A stretch of 40,882 nucleotides of DNA from a virus. The DNA lies in IMG/VR virus record IMGVR_UViG_3300044825_002770, positions 1-40,882 of that record. One strand, given 5' to 3'. Under the pieces are notes generated by a model. It was not told where the DNA came from. It did no database searches and was given only the letters and a program-made list of their open reading frames with translations. Below are positions 15,839-22,037 of this stretch, one piece after another (the stretch's first letter is position 1; each line of letters starts with the position of its first letter). The position numbers and the translations under genes were made by a program.

Positions 15839-16279
15839 ATGGAAACAAAAGGAACAGAAAGGATTTTGACCGGTCGGTTCTTTCGCGAACCGCTCAAGGT
15901 TTTTCTGGCGGCGTTGAATGTCGCTGCCGTGGAAAGCCGGAAGCTGACGCAGACAGAACGGGCCATCAAAAAAGTAGAATACAGCCTGGAACATGATTTC
16001 CGGGAAGGGTTCGCACCGCGCGAACACAAGTTAGACGCGTACAGCCTCGCAGGCCGTGAACTTGCAAGACTGGAAACGGCCAATATCGAAGATTTGAAAA
16101 TCGCAAAAATTACGCAGGTACGCGCACAGCTGAAAGCGGCTGAAACGCTGGTCGCGGAACTTCAGCGCATACTTGCAGAATTGGACAACGAAAGGGGTCC
16201 TACGGTATTCCTGGAGCGTCAACGGGAGTTTCGTGAAGCCCGCGAAGGAAGGGGTAAAAAGCGGGCGGTCGCTGTATGA
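15839..16279 (+). CDS. Helical protein, unknown function
   Basis: A 146-residue protein predicted almost wholly helical. Residues 75-125 look like a coiled coil (DLKIAKITQVRAQLKAAETLVAELQRILAEL), and the C-terminus is basic (EGRGKKRAVAV). The start is 2 bases after the preceding stop. It overlaps the RmlD-like gene by ATGA, so the three genes 15639-17088 form one operon. I recognise no family. It may be a structural or regulatory partner of the neighbouring genes. Confidence 0.6.
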   Translation: METKGTERILTGRFFREPLKVFLAALNVAAVESRKLTQTERAIKKVEYSLEHDFREGFAPREHKLDAYSLAGRELARLETANIEDLKIAKITQVRAQLKAAETLVAELQRILAELDNERGPTVFLERQREFREAREGRGKKRAVAV

Positions 16280-17088
16280 TTCTGCTCATTGGTGGACGCG
16301 GGCAGCTCGGGCAGGCGTTGCAAAACGCCCTGCCCGAAAACTCTTTCGTGCTGGCCCCTCCTGTAATTGGCAACATGTGGGCAATTTGTGACATGGCCCG
16401 CAGACCGGAAATTGAAACGGTCATAAATTGCGCCGCGTGGACGGACGTCCGGGGAGCAGAAAACCCGGAAAACTGGCTGACCGTGGATCTGCTAAACGTA
16501 GCGTTTCCCGGAACTCTGGCGAGGATCTGCCGCGACCACGGCAAGCGGTTTATAACGTTTTCAACTGACTATGTATTCGACGGCGCGAAGCGGGAACCGT
16601 ACACCCCGGAAGACCGGCCGAACCCTATTAACCGATATGGACTGTCGAAATACGCGGGAGAAGTGATTTGCAGAAACACCGGGGCGGTTATCATCCGCAC
16701 CGCCGGCCTGTTCTCACCGTACGGTCCGAATTTCGTACACACGATTTTTGACCGTCTGCGGGTGCAAGGCGTGGTCAATGTCACAACGGCGCTGACTACC
16801 AACGTGACCAGCGCGGACAGCCTCGCAAGAGCTGTAGCGCGTACGTTAGAGTTTGCCACTACACCACCGGGAACCTACCACTACACGGACCCCGAGCCGG
16901 TCACCTGGTATGACGTAGCCGCCCAGGTAGCCGGTGCTATGGGTTTAGCACCGGACGCAGTCAGACCCACGGAAAAGGGGGACGGGGTCACCCGGCCGCT
17001 TTTCTCTGCGCTGTGGTGCCCGGTGTTTGATCAGAACTGGCGGGACGAAGTGGCGCGCGTGGTGGGGATCTTCAAAGCGAGGACTTAA
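16276..17088 (+). CDS. RmlD-like NDP-4-keto-sugar reductase
   Basis: A 270-residue extended SDR enzyme. Visible motifs are the cofactor loop GGRGQLG (6-12), the active-site strand STDYVFDG (96-103) and the catalytic YGLSK (Tyr121, Lys125). The C-terminal RPLFSALW resembles the RP-S-L motif of RmlD. RmlD reduces dTDP-4-keto-rhamnose with NAD(P)H; here the substrate may be another 4-keto sugar. Its likely partners are the C-methyltransferase and glycosyltransferase 1.6-4.3 kb to the right on the other strand. It converges with the recombinase by a 17-base overlap. Confidence 0.85.
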   Translation: MILLIGGRGQLGQALQNALPENSFVLAPPVIGNMWAICDMARRPEIETVINCAAWTDVRGAENPENWLTVDLLNVAFPGTLARICRDHGKRFITFSTDYVFDGAKREPYTPEDRPNPINRYGLSKYAGEVICRNTGAVIIRTAGLFSPYGPNFVHTIFDRLRVQGVVNVTTALTTNVTSADSLARAVARTLEFATTPPGTYHYTDPEPVTWYDVAAQVAGAMGLAPDAVRPTEKGDGVTRPLFSALWCPVFDQNWRDEVARVVGIFKART

Positions 17089-17896
17089 GTATGTCGGCGC
17101 TGGACAACTGCGTGTGAGCGTAGAAAGCCAGCGTTGTACTTGTCTGGCTGTGCCGGGCAAACCGTGACACCGCGTCGAGCGGCTCCCCCTGCTCCAGCAA
17201 ATGCGTAATTCGGGAATGCCTCATAGTATGCGGGTGCATGTTCCGGCCCAGCACCTGCCTGGATACTTTGCTCATAACGTGGCCCATGTGCTGCCGGGTG
17301 TAAGGTTTCCCGTTATGCTCAAACAGGTAGACCCTGCCCCCGTACGTTTTCCGGATCTGCGCAAAAAGCTTCTTTGAAATGGTCAGAATGCCGGCTTTGC
17401 TGCCTTTACCCACTACAGCGGCAAGTACCGCGCCCCGATCCTCTTTGCAGTCTTTCAACCGAATAGACAGCCCCTCGGACACCCGCGCGCCGGTATCATA
17501 CAGGAGCCGGGCAAACAGCCCCACGTGTTTCGGGGCTTTTGCCAGGAAGCGGCGCACTTCAGCCCGGCTGAAAATGTAACTGGAATGCACCCGCAATTCT
17601 GTTTTCGGAAGTTTGATTTCACGGAACAACGCGTCAAAACTCGCCCGCACACGGGAGTCATGCGAGGGGTACGCAGCGAGCAAAGCAGATTTGACGGCTA
17701 CTTTGTGCAGGGCGATAGTCCGCGCGGAGTAGCCGCGTTGCTTCTCCATTGCGAAAAACTCCCGTACGGTTTCCTCATTGATCGGCTGGCCGGCGGCGAA
17801 TTCATTGAACCGCCGCACCGTGAGCGCGTAGTCTTTATGTCGTGGCACGGGGAGCTGTGCCGGGGCGTTCTGTACAGTTAGCGCGTTCTCTTCCAT
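17072..17896 (-). CDS. Tyrosine recombinase / integrase
   Basis: A 274-residue protein if started at the ATG at 17896; a longer frame runs back to 17980 but overlaps the neighbour far more. The catalytic set is complete: Arg138 (TGARVSE), Lys164/167 (GKGSK), His223 and Arg226 (HTMRHS), His249 (ARHSQ) and Tyr259 (FYAH). The first 100 residues match the SAM-like core-binding domain (RRFNEFAAG). It could integrate the phage or resolve genome dimers, as XerC-like enzymes do. No excisionase or attachment site was recognised. Confidence 0.85.
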   Translation of the reverse strand: MEENALTVQNAPAQLPVPRHKDYALTVRRFNEFAAGQPINEETVREFFAMEKQRGYSARTIALHKVAVKSALLAAYPSHDSRVRASFDALFREIKLPKTELRVHSSYIFSRAEVRRFLAKAPKHVGLFARLLYDTGARVSEGLSIRLKDCKEDRGAVLAAVVGKGSKAGILTISKKLFAQIRKTYGGRVYLFEHNGKPYTRQHMGHVMSKVSRQVLGRNMHPHTMRHSRITHLLEQGEPLDAVSRFARHSQTSTTLAFYAHTQLSSADILKSSL

Positions 17897-18438
17897 ACCG
17901 TAAACCACCGGGCCCGGCCATTCCGACCGGTGCCCACAGCAACCGCTGCAATTTCCTTTGCGCCCTTCGCGCTGGGCCATGCATAATCTATGACGCCGAC
18001 GTGCCCGTCAGTCAGACGCAAGCAATCCGCCAGGAGCTTGTTTAGATCGGGCAGCACGTCCGGCCCGCACCGGTAGTTTTTTGCATCCTCCACCGAATAC
18101 GGCCGGTCGATTAAAATGGCGTTGGGTGAAAAAGATAGCCCGTCTATCTTCCGCGCATCCATTAAAATGTCGGGTTTGCACAACGGGTCAATATCCAGCG
18201 TCAGGTCATTCTTTCCGAATCCGCTTAGAGTGATTCCGCCCTTCTTGCCGTTGTAGTTTTTCGCGTGGCCGCCGCAGACGTGCAAAATGCAGGCGTCAGG
18301 ATTGCCGCCCACCAGCATCGGCCGCGCGCGCTCAAGGAATCCGGCAGGATACGCGCCGTAGTAGGTCCGCCCGGTCTCGGGGTCTTTTGTTTTTGAACGT
18401 CCAAGAATCCAGACGTCTGTGATTGGTCGATAGCTCAT
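17878..18438 (-). CDS. Class I methyltransferase-like protein with DRPY motif
   Basis: A 186-residue protein. It has an N-terminal WILGRSK and YYGAYPAGFLERA, a motif I-like strand (CILHVCGGH, 51-58), an acidic strand LTLDID (79-84), and IDRPYS (110-115) in the place of DPPY of N6-adenine methyltransferases. It ends ARWFTVWKR. The fold is probably a SAM methyltransferase, but Arg replaces the first Pro of the catalytic motif, so activity is uncertain. It overlaps the recombinase gene by 19 bases. It may be a DNA methyltransferase or a degenerate relative. Confidence 0.65.
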   Translation of the reverse strand: MSYRPITDVWILGRSKTKDPETGRTYYGAYPAGFLERARPMLVGGNPDACILHVCGGHAKNYNGKKGGITLSGFGKNDLTLDIDPLCKPDILMDARKIDGLSFSPNAILIDRPYSVEDAKNYRCGPDVLPDLNKLLADCLRLTDGHVGVIDYAWPSAKGAKEIAAVAVGTGRNGRARWFTVWKRTR

Positions 18439-18477
18439 ATCAGAGTAAACTTTACATAAGTAGACATTTTGGAAAGT

Positions 18478-18513
18478 GAAAAAAAGGGCCCCCTGCGCTA
18501 ACAGAAGGGCCCT
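18478..18513 (-). terminator. Rho-independent terminator, leftward
   Basis: On the minus strand AGGGCCC pairs with GGGCCCT, extended by two G-T pairs and followed by seven T (18484-18478). It is only about 40 bases from the start of the 18438 gene, so that gene needs a promoter in the short space between. Confidence 0.8.
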
Positions 18514-18612
18514 AGCCGGCGCAAATTCGCCCCCGGATCGTAACCCGAGGGGAGCCGCAGTTCCCTGCGGGGTGGAAGAGACAAGAATAGTTCAAACGTG
18601 GAGAGCTTCAAG
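18514..18612. other. Structured intergenic stretch between two terminators
   Basis: No ORF with a ribosome site is seen. Hairpins visible by eye are CCGCAG-TTCC-CTGCGG (18555-18570) and a CCCC/GGGG pairing around 18530-18553. With a strong leftward terminator on each side, the stretch could encode a small RNA, or it may only be a transcription barrier. I found no tRNA fold. Confidence 0.4.
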
Positions 18613-18651
18613 AAAAAAAGGGCCCCTGTGCGCAGGGAAAACACAGGGGCC
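18613..18651 (-). terminator. Rho-independent terminator after C-methyltransferase gene, leftward
   Basis: GGCCCCTGTG and CACAGGGGCC form a perfect 10-bp stem with an 11-base loop. On the minus strand seven T follow. It lies 26 bases past the stop of the 18677 gene. Confidence 0.9.
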
Positions 18652-18676
18652 GAAGTAATGGAGGAACAAAAAGGAA

Positions 18677-19897
18677 CTACAGGGACAGAATCAGCCCCTT
18701 GAACCCGAGGGAACGTAGACGCGCGGACAGAGCCCCGGTCAGGTTGCGCGACAGGATGACCGCAACGTCAGCCCACGCGACAGTCTCCGGGCTCATCGGA
18801 TTGATTTCTAGATTCGTGCCAGGTGAAAACTTGCCCTGTTTTTCCGGGGTGTCATCTACCAGATAGAGCAAGGACAGCGGGTCCAGCCCGTGCACTGTCT
18901 GGGCGAAATTCAAAAACACGTTAGATTTTGCGGACGCCGTAACGCCTATTATATCGCTGTAAGGCGCAATCATTTGCAGCATGGTTTTGACCCTGGCTAC
19001 GTCCAAATCTACGCCTTGATTGAACTCCACAATCCAGCCAGGGGAGAAAAACGCCTTCTCCTGTGCGATCATGTCCACGCATGCGGGTGCATGATCGAAA
19101 CCGGTACCGGGCCGCAGCCAGAACCGCAAAGTGCCGCAGTGAATCGCAGGAAAGAAAACCACGTTTGCCACGTCGAACCCGTGCCGCCCCGCCAGCGCAG
19201 TCATGGCCGTAACGCTCCAATAGCTTACATGCTCATGGTAAATGGTGTCAAAAGCGCGGTTCTCAATCATGGCTTTGAAGCTCGGGACTTCGATAACAAA
19301 AAGCCCGTCTTCATCTATAGAAGAACGTACCGCGCGGAAAAAATCGTGTATGTCGTCAACATGGCCGACCACGTTTTGAGCGATAAACGCGCCCGCGTAA
19401 CCGTGCTTGCGCACAAACCAGACAGCCGTGTCTGTGTTCCAGAAGTCTTTGACTTTCACGTAGTCCGCAGGAGCGTCATCCTGGGCAACGTCTACAACAA
19501 AGCCCCGCGCGTCAGGGATGACCGCCAGGACTTCCCGCATGCATGCCCCGTCATTGCCGGCGATGTCAACCACGGACCCGATGCCCATCGAATGCACGGC
19601 GGCAACCCGCAGAGATTCAGCAAGCCCCGCGCAATGTTCGCGGAAAACGCCGGACACAGACGATTTGTACACGTAGTCCTTATATAGCACTTCAGGACTG
19701 ACCACAAGCGACAGCTGCCCGAGTTTGCAGCTGTGACAGGTCATAAGGCGCTGTTCATAACGCGGGGCGTTCAAAGCGCTTTCGCGGTCAGGCTGCAGAC
19801 CGTTAGACAGGGGCATTCTCCCGAAGTCCATAACTTCCGTAAGCGGGCCGCCGCATACTCTGCATTCTGTGTGTGGGTGTGTCTGTTTGTATTCCAT
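18677..19897 (-). CDS. NDP-hexose C-methyltransferase (NovU/TylC3/TcaB9-like)
   Basis: A 406-residue protein with all three domains of the family. The N-terminal zinc site is C12xxC15 and C54xxC57. The SAM domain includes VVDIAGND (109-116), and the catalytic segment YHEHVSY (220-226) has the Tyr, Glu and His positions of TcaB9. The C-terminal domain has DDTPEKQGKFSPGT (348-361). These enzymes methylate the C3 of NDP-4-keto-deoxysugars to give branched sugars. GGAGAAAAGG lies before the ATG. It ends in a strong terminator and is the last gene of the leftward operon. Confidence 0.9.
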   Translation of the reverse strand: MEYKQTHPHTECRVCGGPLTEVMDFGRMPLSNGLQPDRESALNAPRYEQRLMTCHSCKLGQLSLVVSPEVLYKDYVYKSSVSGVFREHCAGLAESLRVAAVHSMGIGSVVDIAGNDGACMREVLAVIPDARGFVVDVAQDDAPADYVKVKDFWNTDTAVWFVRKHGYAGAFIAQNVVGHVDDIHDFFRAVRSSIDEDGLFVIEVPSFKAMIENRAFDTIYHEHVSYWSVTAMTALAGRHGFDVANVVFFPAIHCGTLRFWLRPGTGFDHAPACVDMIAQEKAFFSPGWIVEFNQGVDLDVARVKTMLQMIAPYSDIIGVTASAKSNVFLNFAQTVHGLDPLSLLYLVDDTPEKQGKFSPGTNLEINPMSPETVAWADVAVILSRNLTGALSARLRSLGFKGLILSL

Positions 19898-19912
19898 GTT
19901 TTTCCTTTTCTC

Positions 19913-20101
19913 CTACTTTACGTCCGGCATTTCTTTCCATCTTCTCAAAAAACGAGTGATCTCCTGGAAGAACTCAATTTTGAATTCTTCTGCGGCCCAC
20001 TCGTCGGGAAGTGTGATTTCTTGTATGTGTGAATCCCCGAGACCTTCACCGTTCAATTCCCACAGATTGCAGTCTACCTCGATTTTTATGGGCTTTTTCA
20101 T
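19913..20101 (-). CDS. Small acidic protein, unknown
   Basis: A 62-residue protein. The ATG at 20101 is chosen because GGAGAAAAGG precedes it in exactly the arrangement seen at 19897; the longer frame overlaps the glycosyltransferase end. The sequence is acidic with aromatic positions (NLWELNGEGL; TLPDEWAAEEFKIEFFQEI). No family is recognised. It is sandwiched between the glycosyltransferase and the C-methyltransferase, so a partner role in sugar transfer is possible. Confidence 0.6.
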   Translation of the reverse strand: MKKPIKIEVDCNLWELNGEGLGDSHIQEITLPDEWAAEEFKIEFFQEITRFLRRWKEMPDVK

Positions 20102-20123
20102 GTTTTTCCTTTTCTCCTTTGTC

Positions 20124-21398
20124 TCAGTTATGCACAAGCAAAACGCCGGGCACAAGCTTGAATCTCTGCCAGCCCCCGTTTTCCTGTGCAATCTTGTTTA
20201 AGTACGTCCAATCAGATGAATGACTGTAATCAGGCCAGCCCGCTTTCCCGGCCAGCTCCGCGCGTACCATTACACCCGCGCAGTCTATAAAACCCCGCCG
20301 GGGGCTCACCTGAATTATGTTGTACCCGTCTTCCACGTTCTGCTTTCCGGGCTGCGGAACCTGACCGGGAAAGCCCGCGTAGTTGTGGACCATTGCAGAA
20401 CAATAAGCCCCCGGCGCGTCCGGGTTGTCATCTAACGCCTTGACCAGCTTCTCCAGATAAAAAGGCGCGTGGTAGTTGTCGTGATTCGTGACCACTACAT
20501 AAGTGCCCTGAATCTTTCCAGTTTTGATCTTCTCCAGGTACTGTTCCCGGATCGGATGCCCGTAGTGTTTGCGCGGGCCCGGCTCCTCTATAAAATGAAT
20601 GCGCTTGTCTTCGTAGCGCGGGAAATCATTAGGAGCCGGGCCGTCATGCACCAGGTACAATTCCCAGTTGTGATAAGTCTGGGCGAGCATTGAAGGGACC
20701 AGCACCGGGTGTGTCTCGTACGCGGTTGCAATCACAATCACTTTAGAACCCTTCGCTTTCAGGTTCCAGACCTTTTCAAACTCCTGCCGGCGGTTGATCC
20801 AGCCATGCCCGCCGCCGCCGCTGTCCCAGGCGGAAGACTCCCGAAGCGCTGCAATCTGCACGGCTTTGAGTCCTGCCCCCAGCACCTGTTCCCGCAGGGT
20901 GTGCGGCCCACGATGTTCGAACCGGTAGCACTCTTCTTTAGTGCGCACAGGGTCCACAGGGAATTTGAGTTTTTCTGCAAGCTCCTTTCGCAGCATAAAC
21001 CCGGTTGTCCTGACATGTGTTTTGATCTGTGAAGAGATTTCCAGACACGTAAGGCCGCATAACGGATCTTTGAACGGAGCGAGGTAGTCCGCCACGAAGG
21101 AAGGTTTCATTGCAAAACAATCGTCCGTGAACCATAGCAAGTATTCGTAATTGTAGTCAAACCCGGCCAGACGCTTTCTGCACACGTCCTGGAAAGCCCC
21201 GATGTCCATGCCGACATTCTGCCGGGGGATGTAACGCGCTCCGGCGGCCTCTACTCTGGCCCGCACTTCCGGCGACGGGATTTCACAGTTGTGAATAACT
21301 GTGAAAGTGACCCCGTCGCGCGGTACCTGGGCAAAGATCGACAGCCAGTAGTCCAGATTTTTCATCCGGTTATAAACGAGAACAACGACGGAAACCAC
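20124..21398 (-). CDS. Two-domain GT2-type glycosyltransferase
   Basis: A protein of about 424 residues. The GTG at 21398 suits the AAGGAG site, while a TTG at 21404 overlaps the preceding stop. The N-terminal half has SVVVLVYNRMKNLDYWL and the acidic motif WFTDDCF. The C-terminal half has a second start (KVIVIATAYETHPVLVPSMLAQTYHNWELYLVHDG) and TNHDNYHAPFYLEKL, so two GT-A domains are fused. It would transfer a sugar from a nucleotide donor to an acceptor not identifiable here. The C-methyltransferase downstream and the RmlD-like enzyme could supply the donor. Confidence 0.85.
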   Translation of the reverse strand: MVSVVVLVYNRMKNLDYWLSIFAQVPRDGVTFTVIHNCEIPSPEVRARVEAAGARYIPRQNVGMDIGAFQDVCRKRLAGFDYNYEYLLWFTDDCFAMKPSFVADYLAPFKDPLCGLTCLEISSQIKTHVRTTGFMLRKELAEKLKFPVDPVRTKEECYRFEHRGPHTLREQVLGAGLKAVQIAALRESSAWDSGGGGHGWINRRQEFEKVWNLKAKGSKVIVIATAYETHPVLVPSMLAQTYHNWELYLVHDGPAPNDFPRYEDKRIHFIEEPGPRKHYGHPIREQYLEKIKTGKIQGTYVVVTNHDNYHAPFYLEKLVKALDDNPDAPGAYCSAMVHNYAGFPGQVPQPGKQNVEDGYNIIQVSPRRGFIDCAGVMVRAELAGKAGWPDYSHSSDWTYLNKIAQENGGWQRFKLVPGVLLVHN

Positions 21399-21400
21399 TG

Positions 21401-21625
21401 TCAACGCTCCTTTTTGAGCCCCGGTCTAAAATCGGGTGTCAGTAATTCGAAACCTTCAGGAGTTCGTTTTTCTCCCCCCGCGTTTCTTCGGTCACATTCT
21501 TCCTGAATGAGAACCATGCCCGCAGAAATCCGAGCGTCCTGCAAATACAGAACGAAACTGCCGGACTCGTCCCCGATACACGGTACCCACGTTTCTCCGA
21601 TCTGCGCAATGCCTGCTTTTATCAT
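21401..21625 (-). CDS. Small protein, unknown
   Basis: A 74-residue protein from the ATG at 21625, placed 8 bases after AGGAG; a TTG at 21631 is the alternative. The sequence has strands (GETWVPCIGDESGSFVLYLQD) and ends RPGLKKER, the codons of which contain the ribosome site for the glycosyltransferase. No family is recognised. It belongs to the tightly packed leftward operon. Confidence 0.55.
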   Translation of the reverse strand: MIKAGIAQIGETWVPCIGDESGSFVLYLQDARISAGMVLIQEECDRRNAGGEKRTPEGFELLTPDFRPGLKKER

Positions 21626-21627
21626 GT

Positions 21628-21819
21628 TCAACGCTCCTGTTTTATGACTGGCTGGCAGCGGCTTTCCACTCTGACCAGCGGGTCCGTCTGGATCATGTGA
21701 AGCCAGACCCGCTGGCGTTCACCTTCGCAGGCGGCTAACGTTTCAAAGACTGCCTGTCTGCGGTCCTCTTCTCCCGAAGGGAAAATCAGAAGAACTGTAA
21801 AAATCCATGCTGTAATCAT
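21628..21819 (-). CDS. Small protein with N-terminal hydrophobic segment
   Basis: A 63-residue protein whose ATG overlaps the preceding stop as ATGA. Residues 1-14 (MITAWIFTVLLIFP) are hydrophobic and may be a signal or membrane anchor. The rest is charged with two Cys (LAACEGERQR; ESRCQPVIKQER). Secretion to the periplasm is possible. The function is unknown. Its last codons hold the next gene's ribosome site. Confidence 0.5.
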   Translation of the reverse strand: MITAWIFTVLLIFPSGEEDRRQAVFETLAACEGERQRVWLHMIQTDPLVRVESRCQPVIKQER

Positions 21820-22037
21820 GGCGCCCCCTTGTCCAGACCGGTCAGCATGTACTGGGCACGGCGCTGGTCGTTCAAGTCAATCTGCCGGCGAAGCTCTAAC
21901 GCTTCGTCAAGTGCTTCCGGGAAACTGCACCCGGTAGTCTGCACAGCGCCTTTTCCATGCAAGGCCCCGCGCATGTGCCCCGATTCCCATTTTCTGCCAG
22001 GCGTGTCATACACCTGCCTGATTTGTTCTACTCTCAT
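21816..22037 (-). CDS. Small protein, unknown
   Basis: A 73-residue protein with ATGA overlaps on both sides, directly after the primase-helicase. AAGGA lies about 9 bases before the ATG. It includes GRKWESGHMRGALHGKGAVQTTGCSF and a helical stretch (PEALDEALELRRQIDLNDQRRAQY). I do not recognise it. The coupling to the replication gene suggests shared regulation rather than shared function. Confidence 0.55.
   Translation of the reverse strand: MRVEQIRQVYDTPGRKWESGHMRGALHGKGAVQTTGCSFPEALDEALELRRQIDLNDQRRAQYMLTGLDKGAP

Noticed and set aside
17897-17980. Longer N-terminus of the tyrosine recombinase
   Set aside because: It would overlap the methyltransferase-like gene by over 100 bases; the inner ATG gives a normal family length.
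18585-18610. Possible tRNA T-arm (GTTCAAAC)
   Set aside because: The flanking bases do not pair and no acceptor or anticodon arm can be drawn.
18890-19687. 265-codon plus-strand frame
   Set aside because: Antisense of the C-methyltransferase, whose catalytic motifs are unmistakable.
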